In this document: positions 1 through 11,646 of the stretch, one piece after another
Layout of the letters: each line of letters begins with the position of its first letter
How positions within the stretch are numbered: position 1 is the stretch's first letter
NCBI GenBank assembly: GCA_029891385.1
Contig: CM057228.1
Coordinates: forward strand, 83,626,964 to 83,690,963
Reading direction: 5' to 3'
Source: Erythroxylum novogranatense
Taxonomy: Eukaryota > Streptophyta > Magnoliopsida > Malpighiales > Erythroxylaceae
Length of the DNA stretch: 64,000 bases
Position numbers and translations under genes: made by a program
Notes under the pieces: generated by a model
Database searches by the model: none
Seen by the model: only the letters and a program-made list of their open reading frames with translations
Told to the model about the DNA's origin: nothing

Positions 1-62
1 ATCCATCTCATCCTATGCCAAATTTACTATTTAACCCTTCCTGACGGGGGTGGGATGTTACA
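1..62 (-). repeat. 5' terminus of a gypsy LTR (minus strand, cut by window edge)
   Basis: Read on the minus strand from 62 downward, the sequence begins TGTAACATCCCA and continues with a run closely resembling the first 60 bases of the Gypsy-B LTR at 56928. TGTAACATCC is also the start of the Gypsy-A LTRs. It appears to be an LTR inserted into the older LTR piece that resumes at 63. The other end and its target duplication lie outside the window. Confidence 0.55.
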
Positions 63-502
63 TTACCTCACTGAATTCGTAAAGCTCACCCAAAAATTGC
101 AATTACTTTTCAAGACCCAGAAGAATACCCCGTTAGACAACGGGTGTATGACAACTGCGTGAGAGTGAGAAGAGAGGTCGGGATCAGTTCGCGTCTGCAT
201 TAGTGTCTAATAGAGATGTAATTTTTTCTGAACTTTTGTATTAATGATTAGATCTTGTTGTAAAGGAAACAAACTGAATGAAATTGTATTTATGAAAAGG
301 GGCCCCGTGGTCATTGAACTCACCGATGATTGCTTATGTAAATTGTTTCCGCATATATATATATATATAAAGTATGTGTATTTTTCAAAAAATTTTTTTT
401 TACTAAGTTTTGACTGAGTGATGTAGCACGCCACCCTCACAGGGCACGAACTCGGATATCACCATTGATGTCGAGTTCGGGTCATGCGAGAGTGGGGTGT
501 TA
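63..502 (+). repeat. 3' part of a gypsy LTR
   Basis: The block starts with the segment shared by all gypsy LTRs here (GAATTCGTAAAGCTCACCC, then TTGCAATTACTTTTC), which sits about 400 bases before the LTR end in Gypsy-A and Gypsy-B. It closes with GAGAGTGGGGTGTTATA, analogous to the Gypsy-A end GGGGGCGTTACA but with TA instead of CA as the last two bases. An inverted repeat, GAACTCG with CGAGTTC, lies at about 447-477. There is also a short AT dinucleotide tract at about 355-370. No gene is seen. Confidence 0.5.
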
Positions 503-957
503 TAATCTGAGCATTTCCAAAATTTTCAAAAATTTAGGTCCCACTATTAAATATCAGTATTACACTAACATGGAAGACAATACGTCAGGTTGAGATTGCT
601 TAGATACGAGCCTGACTTTACAGAAGACCTTGGCTTAAGGCCCCAAGACAATGGATTGAATTGAGACTGCTTAGACTTGAGCTTGACCCAAAAGAATGCC
701 TTCCTTTCTCAAATTTAAAGTAAAAACAGATGACATTACTCAAAATTTATTTAACCTCAAAAGCAATATTTTCATACTCCAACTATAAAAAAAATCTCAA
801 AGAGCCTACCTATAACAATAATCAATTATTGTCGCGTTATGGGTTATCACATCCAATAATGACAGTCCATTATTTTGTTATACTGTATCCTGCAAAACCT
901 CAAATCAACTTGTCATTTTCCTACCCGACACATAGCTTCTATGAGTTGTTTTAGTCA
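503..957. other. Unassigned AT-rich sequence with a 71-bp imperfect duplication
   Basis: No gene is supported. Two diverged tandem units begin at 576 (GACAATACGTC) and 647 (GACAATGGATT). Both contain a TGAGA-TGCTTAGA segment and then a GAGC-TGAC segment. The short ORF at 730-954 has no recognisable content. It is probably more retroelement debris, but I cannot name the family. Confidence 0.35.
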
Positions 958-1488
958 CATTATAGAACTTTCTGCCATGCCATCATTGCGGGGGAGTTTG
1001 CTGAATCATATGCCAAATCATGCATAATCAACATCCTACTACTTTATCATTTTAGCCTTTTGTTTTGGGATAATTGATTCAAAACAAATATAAGATACAT
1101 CTCCTACAGTTATGAAATTTCCAATCAAATATAAGATACATGTCCTGCAGTTAATATAAACTATTTTTATGATTCAAATAGTGGTAACATAGCTACTAGT
1201 TATATTTGCAATTATTTTAGAATATGATTATATAAAAAACACATTAATGACATAAAATACATGCCTCTGTATTGTTTTAAAGGCAGACTAGTGTTCACCT
1301 ATAAAAAAGGACCAAAAGGTTACAAAATGCGTCACTTTTAAACATGGATAAGTACATGGTAAGGTGTTCATTTCTATGATGAGAACATGCACCATGGTAA
1401 GTATACATGTCTTTATATTGTATCCTGTATTCAATATTTCTTTCGTATTCTGAAGAGAATTTATCAACTTACACAAGGTTTTTGTCTG
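958..1488 (+). repeat. Possible small Copia LTR fragment with a 41-bp duplication
   Basis: A purine tract, GCGGGGGAG, at about 988-996 is followed by TTTGCTGAATCATATGCC. That arrangement resembles a polypurine tract followed by a Copia LTR start. Two 41-bp units lie at 1085-1125 and 1126 onward, each beginning with CAAATATAAGATACAT. The right end abuts the Copia-2-family gag remnant. The LTR call is tentative because no second copy is in the window. Confidence 0.25.
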
Positions 1489-1848
1489 AGATTATGAAAT
1501 GTTTGGATAACTTTCACCCTTGCAGACCTGGTCCTCACACCAAACATCTTATATAGGTGATGAACCATTGCATTAGCAGTTTTTATACAAGAAATTTACT
1601 TTTGCAACATGCCGCTGACAGAAGCTAGAATATAGCACTGAATAATCTTATCAATATTCTGTCATCGCTCATGTTGTTGAACTTGCTCAAGAGGTGAATC
1701 TTTACCCGAAGGTGCAGGCTCATTTTTAATTAATACTTATTAAATTCGTTTATATTGAAGAATAATGTCAAAGTTACGTCTCTATTCATTAAAATTTTCT
1801 CAATTTTTTCAATTTGTTATTAGTCAAGAGCAAAATGAGTGGATTCAT
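1489..1848 (-). pseudogene. Copia-2 family gag N-terminal remnant
   Basis: On the minus strand the ATG at 1848 opens a gag start matching the one at 11647 (MNPL followed by LLT). A large deletion follows, then segments matching the Copia-2 gag near its TSVSGM region and its end, such as the complement of the CTGACAGAAGCTAG area. The reading frame is broken and the similarity stops near 1489. In intact members this region would be the capsid precursor. It is a fragment of an older, inverted copy of the element at 8044-27316. Confidence 0.7.
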
Positions 1849-3277
1849 TTTGTGGTAATTATGTCTGAAAAATACATTATTAAAGAATGAGCATACTAGT
1901 CAACAATATTGAAACTTTGTATAAAATCATGATACATGTATGCATGATGATAGATTTAATAAAACTTAAAAAATATTTAACTCTTTATACGACGATTATT
2001 TTTCTTATCTATAATGAACTATGTGATGGTGGGACATTTTATGCATTAAAAGAAAAACTGGGATCCTCTCACTAAAAAAGCTACTAAGCATCTTCATGCC
2101 TAACTTTTAAAGAAGCGTCATAATTTGCTCCATACATTTATCAACAGAGCTACGATGGGCAGGTTTTTGATAAATTATGTTGAGATTATAATCATTTGAT
2201 TTATCCACTAAAGATACTTGCAAACCATGCCTTGTTTGGAGGTTACATTTGCTACCAATAAGTGGACTTATCTTTAACAAGACCCAAACTATGCAAAATC
2301 TAAGATTCATGCCCTCCGGTGAGGAGTAACATTTCACCACATACAAATGGGTCATCACATGGAGACTGTGGACTCTCACATTAGCATCATCTTCCACTTA
2401 ATCTTTTTGACCTTTAAGTTTTAATAAATTCCATCTTATCTAGATGCAATTTATTATCCATCTTATATTGTTTCATTATATATCTCATACATATTGAACG
2501 CATGGCAAAGCCTAGAGTTGGAAATTGTCTAAATGACATGCAATCACGTAATATCGTATATTATTTGCATTCATTTATCCGTTCAACTCATGAACTAATA
2601 AGCTACTTTTGATTGTCCATCTTAGAAACATAAATACAATTACAAGGTTTTTATGCCCAACAATTTCTTCTTGGACTTGGATCTTCTGCTTCGAACTCTT
2701 CATTCACATGACCTGACCCATTCAGTAAAAAGTATGTAATGGCTTTTCTTTATTTTCATAAAACTAAATTTTTGTCTAAAAGAAAACAAAAATCTGCACT
2801 TGTTTTTCACAAAAACCAAAACTTATGCATATGAACTAAAAATTCCAGCACTTGTAAAAATCGAAACTTTGTTAAAAAATGTTCATACAACTGAAAATTT
2901 GTTAAAACAAAATACCAACACTTTTGTTTTCTAAAAACCAAAATTTAGCTAATAGACCATAAGCAAAACCGAAACCATTCCTTCTTCATTTCTTCATTTA
3001 TGGCTGCTTCATCTTCACCATTACATAAATGTGTACATTGCATAATCAAAGAAAATATAAAAATGAAACCAAGGAGGAAACATGACAATCATAGGCCACC
3101 CTCTTTGTTACAAACCAAATGAAGAGAACTTACAAGGTAACTTTAGAATCTATGGACAGCCAAAAGAGCAAAACATACACCATATATATTTCTATCACAT
3201 AAAAATATGCAACATATAAAAATTATTGCCAACCCATGCATCACATATAGGAACTGAAATCATGTATAAGAAAATTG
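1849..3277 (-). repeat. Copia-2 family untranslated leader, inverted older copy
   Basis: The segment is the diverged reverse-strand counterpart of 10157-11646. The best conserved stretch is 2107-2400, which matches about 11090-11400 and could encode 96 residues here, although the same stretch has a stop codon in the other copy. Just before the gag ATG the minus strand reads TTTTTCAG followed by ACATAA, a splice-acceptor-like signal also present before 11647. Decayed AAGTGCTGG-type repeats lie at about 2760-2950. Confidence 0.65.
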
Positions 3278-3289
3278 GCTATGATACCA
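3278..3289 (-). other. Degenerate primer binding site (tRNA-iMet type)
   Basis: The plus strand reads GGCTATGATACCA, the reverse complement of a TGGTATCAtAGC-like site. It lies next to the LTR end CCAACA on the minus strand, exactly where Copia-2 has TGGTATCAGAGC. Confidence 0.65.
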
Positions 3290-3291
3290 AT

Positions 3292-5326
3292 TGTTGGATC
3301 GAAAAGTAAAGTATGCACAATTTGGCTAAAACGTAAGATTTCAAAATTGTTTTAGAAATCAAAATTTAGCAGAAATAAATGAACATGCCAAGCCATACAT
3401 GATACCGTATAAGTAAAATAATTTATATAAAAACAAGATAGAAATTATACTGACTCTTTCGCTACAGCTTTAACTCCTCGATATGCTATCCTATCCTCGA
3501 CAATGTAACCACTCCAAGGTAATGTGTCTTCTTCTCGTTATTGTATCCTCAACCAATACGATCTACCACTTGTTTTCCTTGGATAACTTGGTTAATAAGA
3601 TCCTTTAGTGAGAAAGATGCGACCCCTCTCATGTAATTTTTGGCTAACACATGCAAGAGAGGAGAGAGAGAGAGATAAAAATTCAACAACCCCTTTGTGT
3701 TCTTTCTCTCAATTCTGGTTAAGGCTCAAAGAAAGAAGTGAATTGCATCCAATACATCACATCATTCCTTAATCAATCATAAAGAAGCCAATAAATGAGA
3801 TTCTTCTCATTTGTTTTAATATGTTTATATGAAAAGACCAATATCCCAAATGATACATCTCATTTTCAGCTTTGTGATAAAAGAAGGAAGATAGTCCATC
3901 AAATGCACCTCTTTCTTCTTTAATCCAATGGATGCCAAATGGTTACATGCTATCATTAAAAGACAACCATTAAACCATTTAATGATAAGATTATTACTCC
4001 ATTTAATGATGATAAAACATGTTAAAAACCATCTCAAATATAACAAACCAATGTTAAATGTGCAGTTGCACATTTAGCCCATTAAAATCGAAAATCTGCC
4101 TCCTTTTATCTTTAATAACTTTGATTTAATTAAATTAATGTAATTAATTAAATTAAACCAAAGACTAGCCCATTTCTAAATGTTCATATGGGCTTCTAAT
4201 TAACAATTAATTAAAGTAAGTCCAACATTCAATCATAGGCTTTAAAACGTCTATTTGTATTTCTTACTTTGCTTGATAACCTTCCTAGAAGCCAAACGGA
4301 GAATCTAATTGGACTTCTATAATTCAAGCTCTAATAAGCTCCGAATTAATTTAATCTCATTATAATTAATTATAGCTTGTTAACTAAATGTCATTCCACC
4401 AAATACAATTAGTTGAACTCTTGAATTATTAAATATTATGAGAACACATGTTTCAAATAAGATGTCCATTTGTAAAATCTAGTATGAACCATATTATAAC
4501 CATCAGTACAATAAAGGATAAAATTATCGTTTTGCCTTTATGTTATTTTTTTTTCTTTTATATCTCCCGTTTTACTCTATAGGGTGATTAACACACAAGA
4601 TCTCATCTTGGTGTTAAGACTTGATGGGTAGCTAATCCATCAAACTACTAACGTCACTTTAATCACCAATCTCCGTAAAACATCTATAAGTGATGATATC
4701 ACTATAAACTCTTTATTTGAGTGAATGTTCCCTGATACATATTTCATTTAATAATTTCAACATGCAGACACTAGATTGATACTTTGTAAAAATCCATTTT
4801 GATCATATAAAAAATTATTATAAAACACATATAAGTTCACCATTCATTAAGATTGTGGTCCATAATAAATGAATGCTTAAATGTATGTTTTAAGATTAAA
4901 GTAACGACCTACTTTATTCTTTAAAATATACGTGATTTTAGATTTATTTAATAGTGCCATTATCAATAGTTAACTACTATCATGATATGAAAATCATCAT
5001 TTTCTTGAAGTAAACTCCTTTGCTTGGACAGAGATAAATATCAACACTACAACCTAAACTATAATCAAGCGACCAACTTGATTATTCAAGCGTGAATCAA
5101 TTATTTTGGATTATAATAATATACATGTTACTCATACATCTCTATGTATATGTATATTACTTAGAAAAGAATTTGGTACCTTATGACTAGATATATAATG
5201 CTTATACAAATAAAATCAAAATTTTTGTTTTATTAATAAAAATATTTTCATTACAAAAGTAATCGGAAGAAAATTAAGTTATAAGTAAATACACTTGCTT
5301 TCCAGGGCACTATATTTACATAACTC
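3292..5326 (-). repeat. Copia-2 family LTR, inverted older copy
   Basis: This is the reverse-strand counterpart of the 2.1-kb LTRs at 8044-10142 and 25235-27316. Shared anchors include the end CGATCCAACA and the start ATGTAAATATAGTGCCCTGG. It is heavily diverged and has indels. The first five bases of the LTR (TGTTG) are missing at the 5326 side, where another LTR-like start (TGTTAGAG) begins at 5328. It carries no gene; the short ORFs here are chance. Confidence 0.75.
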
Positions 5327-5327
5327 G

Positions 5328-6614
5328 TGTTAGAGAAGTGCTCTAAAGGCAATCACTTTTAACACTTATTTTACAAATCATTTTATGATTAATAAAGGAA
5401 TTTTCATTATTTCAATGTTCATACATTGATGGATTTGATGTTGATCTTAAATTGAGTTACTGAAGTTCCTAATACAAAACATAGTATGGAGAAAATCATG
5501 ATGAGATCATGATAATGAGATTCCTATCATGTGTAATGATGTTAGCGTCTAAACTTCTTGTAGTTATAGGATTAATAAGATAGGATATCATTAATCCGAA
5601 TAGACTAGTACATGTTGTACTCCTAAATTAGATCAAGCAATAGATCTCGTAAGCTATAGACATGAGTTATTTAGAGTTAACATGTAGATGGTTACTAAGA
5701 GTACTAAGTACATTAGATTGACCTACTATGAGACAGTCATATGGATGTTCTATTCCAGTGTCAATGATAGTCTCATTATCGCAATAGTGCAAGTATCCTT
5801 TGACCTGAGGTGTTCAAGGATATCTCAAATAGTGATCTTATGTTTCGACTTTATTCATCAGTGCCTTTCAAGGGTTACTCATAGGGTATTAATTGGGAAC
5901 AACTTGATGTATTCGGAGGTAATTGAGTAGCCAATAAAGGACTCACCACTCCTAATAGAAGGAGATGATACCCACGACCTCTTGTTAGGTCATTACTCTA
6001 GAGTCTTTAGCTAGAGTAGATATGTGTTATGAAGAGTCTTCAATGACATATAGAGTAATGAGATCCTTAGGACAAGCCGTAATATCACTTAGAATGAGTG
6101 TGACATAGTCAGTTTAGTAGGAGTTGACACTTTGACCTTACTCTGAACCAAGTGGGGTATAGGTGGTGAAAGGACGAATTGCATGTCAACATTGCATATG
6201 GAACGGTTTGCAGTCAAACCACTAACTTTTCGATCAATTAGGGGTCATAATGCGTTGCTAGATGCCGCTCTTGACTTACTTGAATTAACTACTAATTCAA
6301 GTGGCCAACATAACCGGGAACCAAATGAGTCACACCTATAGGAGATTCGAGGGATGAGTAAAATGGTCTTGAATGGTGATTCAAGATATCAGAGAGTGTT
6401 TTAGGATTAAATTGCGATGTGATCGTGGTAGAAAATATTGCATGGAATTGACTAGAAATAAGTGTTATTGGTTGCCAATTTGGTCATTAACTTCCCAAAA
6501 CTTCCATTAATGCATGCTATTCATGGTCATTAACATCCTATAACTTCTATTAATGCATGATATTCATGACCAGTAACTTCCCATAACTCTCCATTAGTGA
6601 TGTGGGTTATGGAA
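5328..6614 (+). repeat. Copia LTR-like block, interrupted by Copia-1
   Basis: It starts TGTTAGAGAAGTGCTCTAAAG, as Angela/Tork-type Copia LTRs do, and continues as AT-rich non-coding DNA with no usable ORF. Copia-1 was inserted at 6614/6615, and the original sequence resumes at 35504 after the TGGAA target duplication. No primer binding site or second LTR was found, so solo LTR versus truncated element is open. Confidence 0.45.
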
Positions 6615-6689
6615 TGTTAAGTCAAAATGACTTCACTTAGATATAATTTTGATATATAACAAAGAGAACAATAAAAGAAAAATAAAAGC

Positions 6690-6985
6690 AGACGAAGCAA
6701 TACAGACGAAGCGACGAAGACGCAGACGAATAGAAATAAGACGAAGACGCAGACGGAAACAGAAATACAGACGCAGACACAGACACAAAATAAAAACAGA
6801 CGAAGACGCGAATTGAAAGAACAGACGCAGATGAACAAAAATAAGACGCAGACGCAGACGAACAGAAATACAGACGCAGATGCAGATACAGATGTAGAAA
6901 CACAGACGTAAAAAATGCAGACGCAGAAACACAGATGTAAAAGATACAGACGGAGAAAGACAGACGCAGGATTAAAAAAGAAGAC
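6690..6985 (+). repeat. AGACG-rich degenerate repeat array in Copia-1 U3
   Basis: There are roughly twenty AGACG pentamers, mostly as CAGACG or AAGACG, separated by short A-rich spacers such as AAATA and AAACA. It lies just upstream of the TATA box. The 3' LTR copy (about 34515-34830) is the same array but much more degraded. The purine bias produces spurious ORFs on the other strand. Confidence 0.8.
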
Positions 6986-7097
6986 GCAAGAGTCAGTTCG
7001 AGTTAGTTACAGAACTCAACTGATTAACCGTTTCTTTTAAAGATTCAAGAAGCAAGAATCCAGAAGCAAGAATCAAGAAGCAGTTGGAGACGAAGGC

Positions 7098-7105
7098 TAT
7101 AAATA
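7098..7105 (+). promoter_or_regulatory. TATA box of Copia-1 LTR
   Basis: TATAAATA in the context GAAGGCTATAAATACAAG. The same box is kept in the 3' LTR at about 34951. It is about 480 bases into the LTR, a plausible U3/R boundary. Transcription would start roughly 30 bases further on (inferred). Confidence 0.6.
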
Positions 7106-7651
7106 CAAGTCAAAGTCGAAGATTGCAAAGTTAGTTGAAAAATTGGTTGAATTACATCTACGTGATCGTAAAAAGCATACTAAACAAATTAGCCGAGGGC
7201 TATTTTACTGTAACAAGTTTTCAAACACTTCTCTGCGAGAAAGTAATGCAGAAAGCCTGCAGAGGCTAAGTGTGAAAGAATACTGAATGTAGAGACCTGA
7301 AGAGGCTCGTAAAGAATACTTGTAAAAGTTGAAGAGATAGTGAAATCTTAGAAAGAATTCTGAGGACTGGACGTAGCCCACGGTTTGGGGTGAACCAGGA
7401 TGAATCGCTGTGTCAACTACTCTTACTCTATCTCTTTTAGATTCAAGTTTTATGATTACTTAGTTCGTAAACAAAGTTTTTTCAAAGTTTTGATTAATTA
7501 GAATCTATTGGAAGTTCTGTAAAAGAATTTTATTTCTAACAAATAGTTTTTGAAAGAATTTCAAAAACGGGGAATACACAATTCAACCCCCCTTCTCGTG
7601 CATTCTTATATCGTTTTCTAAGTATTGTATTAACGTGTGATTCACTTCAAT

Positions 7652-7663
7652 TGGTATCAGAGC
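7652..7663 (+). other. Copia-1 primer binding site (tRNA-iMet)
   Basis: TGGTATCAGAGC, two bases after the 5' LTR end, is the standard plant initiator-methionine tRNA primer site and would prime minus-strand DNA synthesis. Confidence 0.9.
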
Positions 7664-7706
7664 CTGGTATCCAAGGATCACTATAACAAAGTGTGGATCA
7701 AAGATA

Positions 7707-8043
7707 ATGGCGGAATCACATATATACATCGTAGAAGGAGCCTCAGTCACTAAACCTCCAGCATTCAACGGAGAAGATTATCATTACTGGAAAGATAGGA
7801 TGCGGCTATTCATAGAATCTACTCATGTCGACCTTTGGGACGTGATAGAGAATGGACCTTCTGCACCAGTAGATGAAGATGGGAATTCTATTCCACGAAT
7901 CAGATGGACGACTAACCAAAAGGTGAGGATACAACTGAACTCGAAAGCGAAGTTCTTCTTGACCTGTGCCCTAAGCAGGAGCTAGTATGGCAAAGTCCAC
8001 GGATGCGACACCACGAAGGAGATGTGGGACATATTGTCTATTG
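7707..8043 (+). pseudogene. gag: Copia-1 gag, N-terminal part
   Basis: The ATG at 7707 opens a gag of Sirevirus type: KPPAFNGEDYHYWKDRM near residue 16, then DLWDVIENG near residue 44. Gag forms the virus-like particle that packages the element RNA. A TAG at 7983-7985, where relatives of this family normally have glutamate, ends the frame after 92 residues. Reading through it, the gag homology continues (TKEMWDILSI) up to 8043, where Copia-2 is inserted. The coding sequence resumes in register at 27322. The start was chosen because it is the first ATG after the primer site and matches the family start. Confidence 0.85.
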
Positions 8044-10142
8044 TGTTGGAGTTATGTAAATATAGTGCCCTGGAAAGCAAGTGTATTTACATGTAACTTT
8101 ATCTTCTTCAGTTACAGTTTTGTAATGAAAATATTTATTATTAATAAAACAAAAGAGTTTGGTTTTATCTGTATGAGCATTATATATCTGGTCATAAGGT
8201 ACCAAGATTCATTTGTAAGTAATATACATATACATAGAGATGTATGGGAAACATGTATATTATTAGAATCAATTAATTGATTCACAGTTGAATAATCAAG
8301 TTGGTCGTTTGATTATGGTTTAGACTGTAGTGTTGCGATTTATCTCCATATAAGTAAAGGAGTTTACTTAAAGGGAATGATGAGTTTCATATCATGATAG
8401 TAGTAGACTATCGATAATGGCACTATTAAATGAATTGAATCAAGTATGTTTTCAAGAATAAAGTGGGCCGTTACTTTAATCTTAAAACATACAACTTAAG
8501 CATTCGCTATTATGAACCACAATCTTGATGAGTGGTGAACTCATATGTGTTTCATTATAATTCTTGATATGATCGGAATGGATTTTTACAGGTATTAATC
8601 CAAAGGTTCGCATGTTGGAATTATTAATTGAAACATGTATCGTGAAACATTCACTCAAATAAAGAGTTTATAGTGTTATCATCTCTTCTAGATGTTTTAA
8701 GGAGATTTGGTGATTAAAGCTGGCCAGTAGTTTGATGGACTAGCTACCCATCAAGTCTTAACACTAAGATGAGATCTTATGTGTTAATCACCATATAAAG
8801 TAAAATGAGAGATCTAGAAGGAAAAACCAACATAAGGGCAAAACGGTAATTTTACCCTTTGTTGTGCGGATGGCTATAATAAGGTTCTAAATAGGGTTTG
8901 CAATTGGACATATTCTCATAATTTTTAATAATTCAAGAGTTCAACTAATTGTCTTTAGTGGAATGACATTTAGTTAATAAGCTAGAATTAATTCCAATGA
9001 GATTGAATTATTTCGGGCTTATTGGAGCTGAATTATCAAAGTCTAATAAGATTCCCACTTGGCTTTAAGGAAGGTTATCAAGCTAAGTAAGAAGTAGTTT
9101 GGAGGCTTTAGAAGTCCATAATTGAATGATGGGCTTATACTAATTAATAGTTAATTGGAAGCCCATTTGTTCATTTAGAAATGGGCTTGTTTTGGTTTAA
9201 TGTAATTGATTAGATTAATTATATTAAAACATTTTTTTTAAATGGAGAAGAAGCAATTTCGAAATTGTGTTAGGTTAGATATGTAACCACACATTTGACA
9301 TTAAAATACTAAATAAAGATGGTCTTTATTATGGTTCATCATTATTAAATGGAGTTATGAACTTACCATTAAATGGTTTAATGGTTGGCTTTTAATGTTG
9401 GCATGTAACCTATTTGCATTCATTAGATTAAAGATGAAAGATGTGCATTAGATGGACCATCTTCCTTCTTTCTTCTTGCCAAAACCGAAATGGGTATTCA
9501 ATTATAGGTTATGGTCTTTTCAAATAGCCATTTTAAAGATAAATGAAGTAAGTCTCATTTATTGGCTATTTGATGAGTGATTAATGTAAGAAGTGATGGA
9601 TTGGATGCCTCTCACTTTTTCCATTCATGCATATTTCGAAATTGAGATGTAAGAAAGGGTTCTTGCATGGTTTTTAGACATTCTCTCCTTTCATGCAAGG
9701 TAGAACCGAAATTCCTAAGTGAAAGAATTAAAAGAGTTTCAATTTCGGTTCTTCTTCTTCTAAGAAAATCTCCTCCAAATATTTATTCTCCTTTCCCACC
9801 AAAGGATTTTGTTAACCTAGTTGTCCTTGAAGAACAAGTGGTAAATCTAATTGGTTGAGGATACTACAACAAGGAAGAAGATAGATTGCTAAAGGAAAAG
9901 ACTCAAAGGCAAAGGATTTGGATATAAGAAGGAGAGGATAGCGCAGCGAGGATTTAAAGCTGTAGCGAAGGAGTCGGTAATTCCTTTTATCTTGTTCTTG
10001 GTTTTATTATCCTTATACCATATCATGTATGGATTAGCATGTTGATTTGGATATATTGCTTCCGCTGCAAGATGATTTCTTAAAAAGTTTTGAAATCTAT
10101 CGTTTCTCCATACTAAGCATGCTTTCTTTTTCCGATCCAACA
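8044..10142 (+). repeat. Copia-2 5' LTR
   Basis: Begins TGTTGGAG and ends GATCCAACA. It is nearly collinear with 25235-27316. Many differences between the two sit at CAG/CTG (for example around 8091, 8725 and 9956-9980). Short ORFs inside it are not genes. Confidence 0.9.
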
Positions 10143-10144
10143 AT

Positions 10145-10156
10145 TGGTATCAGAGC
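10145..10156 (+). other. Copia-2 primer binding site (tRNA-iMet)
   Basis: TGGTATCAGAGC, two bases after the LTR end CCAACA. Confidence 0.9.
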
Positions 10157-11646
10157 CGGTTTTTCATGCATGATTTCGGTTCCTATATGGTGGATGCATG
10201 GGTTGGCAATTTTTTTATGTATACTGCATATTTTTATGTGATAGAAATATATATGGTGTATGTTGCTCTTTTGGTTGTCCATAGAAGTTAAATTTTATCT
10301 TGTAAGATTTCTTCATTTGGTTGTAACAAGGAGGGTGGTCTATCATCACCATGTTTCCTCCTTGGTTTCTTTTTCTATTTTATTTGATTTTTAATGTACA
10401 AATTGATGTAATGATGAAGAAGGAGCAGCCATGGATTGAAGAAATAGAAAGGTAAAATTTTCGGTGTATCCTTTTGTATTTTGGAATAAGTTTTGTGAAA
10501 ACTAAGTTGCTGGAATTTTTGTTTCAATGAATCATATTTCAGTTATGATTGGAAAACAAGTGCTGGTTTTTTGTTTCAAAGAATCCAATTTCGGTTTTGC
10601 TAAAATACTAAGTGCTGTTTTTAATTTTCATAAAATGAGTTTCGGTTTTAATAAAACAAGTGCTGGAATTTTTTGTCAAAACAAAGATTTGGTTTTCTAA
10701 AAATCTAGTGCTGGAATTTTATTTTTCAAAATGACAAAATTCTAATTTCATAAATGCCATTACATTTTGTTTACCGAATGGGCCGGATCATGTTAGCGAA
10801 GAGTTCGAAGCGGAAGATCCAAGATGAAGAAGCATATTTTGGGCCTAAAAGGCTTGTAATTATTTTATGTTTCTAGGATGGACAATCAAAAGTGGCTTTA
10901 TTAGTTCATGTGATGAATGGAGAAATGAATGCTTGTAATATGTGATATTATGTGATTGCATGTCATTTAGAAAATTGCCAACCCTAGGCCTTGCCATGCA
11001 TTCATTATGTATGAGATATAAAATGAAACAATATAGGATGGATAATAAATTGCATCTAGACAAGATGGTATTTAAAACTTAAAGCCCAAAAAGATTGAGT
11101 GGGAGAGGATGCTCCTGTGAGAGTCCACGGTCTCCAAATGATGGCCCGTTTGCATGTGGTGAAGTGTTACTCCCCATCGGAGGGCATGGATCCTAGATCT
11201 TGCATGGTTTGGGTCTCCTTAAGGATAAGTCCACTTAATGATAGCAAATGTGACCTCTCACCGAGGCATGATTTGTAGGTATCTTTAGTGAATGAATCAA
11301 ATGGTTATACACTCAACATTTTTTATCAATAAACTGCCCACCGTAGCTCTATTGGTAAAAGTATGGACCAAATTAAGACGCTTCTTAAAAAATTGAGCAT
11401 GAGATGCTTGGTAGTTTTTTTAGTGGGAGGGTCCCAGTTTTTCTTTTAATAGATAAGATGGCCCACCGTCACTTAGTCTGTTATAGATAAGAAAAATAAC
11501 CATCGTATAATGTTTTAATTTATTAAGTTTTGTTAAATCTATCATCATGCATACATGCATCATGATTTTATACAAAGTTCCATAAATTGTTGACTAGTAT
11601 GCTCATGTTTTAATAATTTATATTTTCAGACATAATCAACCACAAA
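10157..11646 (+). other. Copia-2 long untranslated leader
   Basis: About 1.5 kb separates the primer site from the gag ATG without a convincing ORF. About 10520-10740 holds four or five degenerate units around AAGTGCTGG and TTCGGTTTT. About 11090-11400 is the part best conserved with the inverted copy (2107-2400). Immediately before the ATG, TATTTTCAG followed by ACATAATC looks like a 3' splice site and is conserved in both copies. A leader intron or a structured packaging region would both fit (inference). Confidence 0.6.

Larger units (their letters stand above)
6615..7649 (+). repeat. Copia-1 5' LTR
   Basis: It begins TGTTAAG and ends CACTTCA, followed by AT and the primer site. Its U3 contains an AGACG-rich array (6690-6985) and a TATA box at 7098. 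It matches 34442-35498 over its whole length. The differences are concentrated in the array and around CAG/CTG sites. Confidence 0.9.

Noticed and set aside
2107..2397. Possible captured host gene fragment in the Copia-2 leader (96 codons)
   Set aside because: The corresponding stretch near 11100-11390 has an in-frame stop, and the residues match no family I know. RNA-level constraint is more likely.
6617..6932. Minus-strand ORFs rich in Cys, Val, Phe and Leu
   Set aside because: They are read-through of the AGACG purine array in the Copia-1 U3. The equivalent ORFs at 34444-34746 are also repeat shadows.
11337..11370. tRNA-like D-arm (GTAGCTCTATTGGTAAAAG)
   Set aside because: It resembles an A box with one mismatch, but there is no B box, acceptor stem or anticodon arm downstream. 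The matching place in the inverted copy is more decayed.
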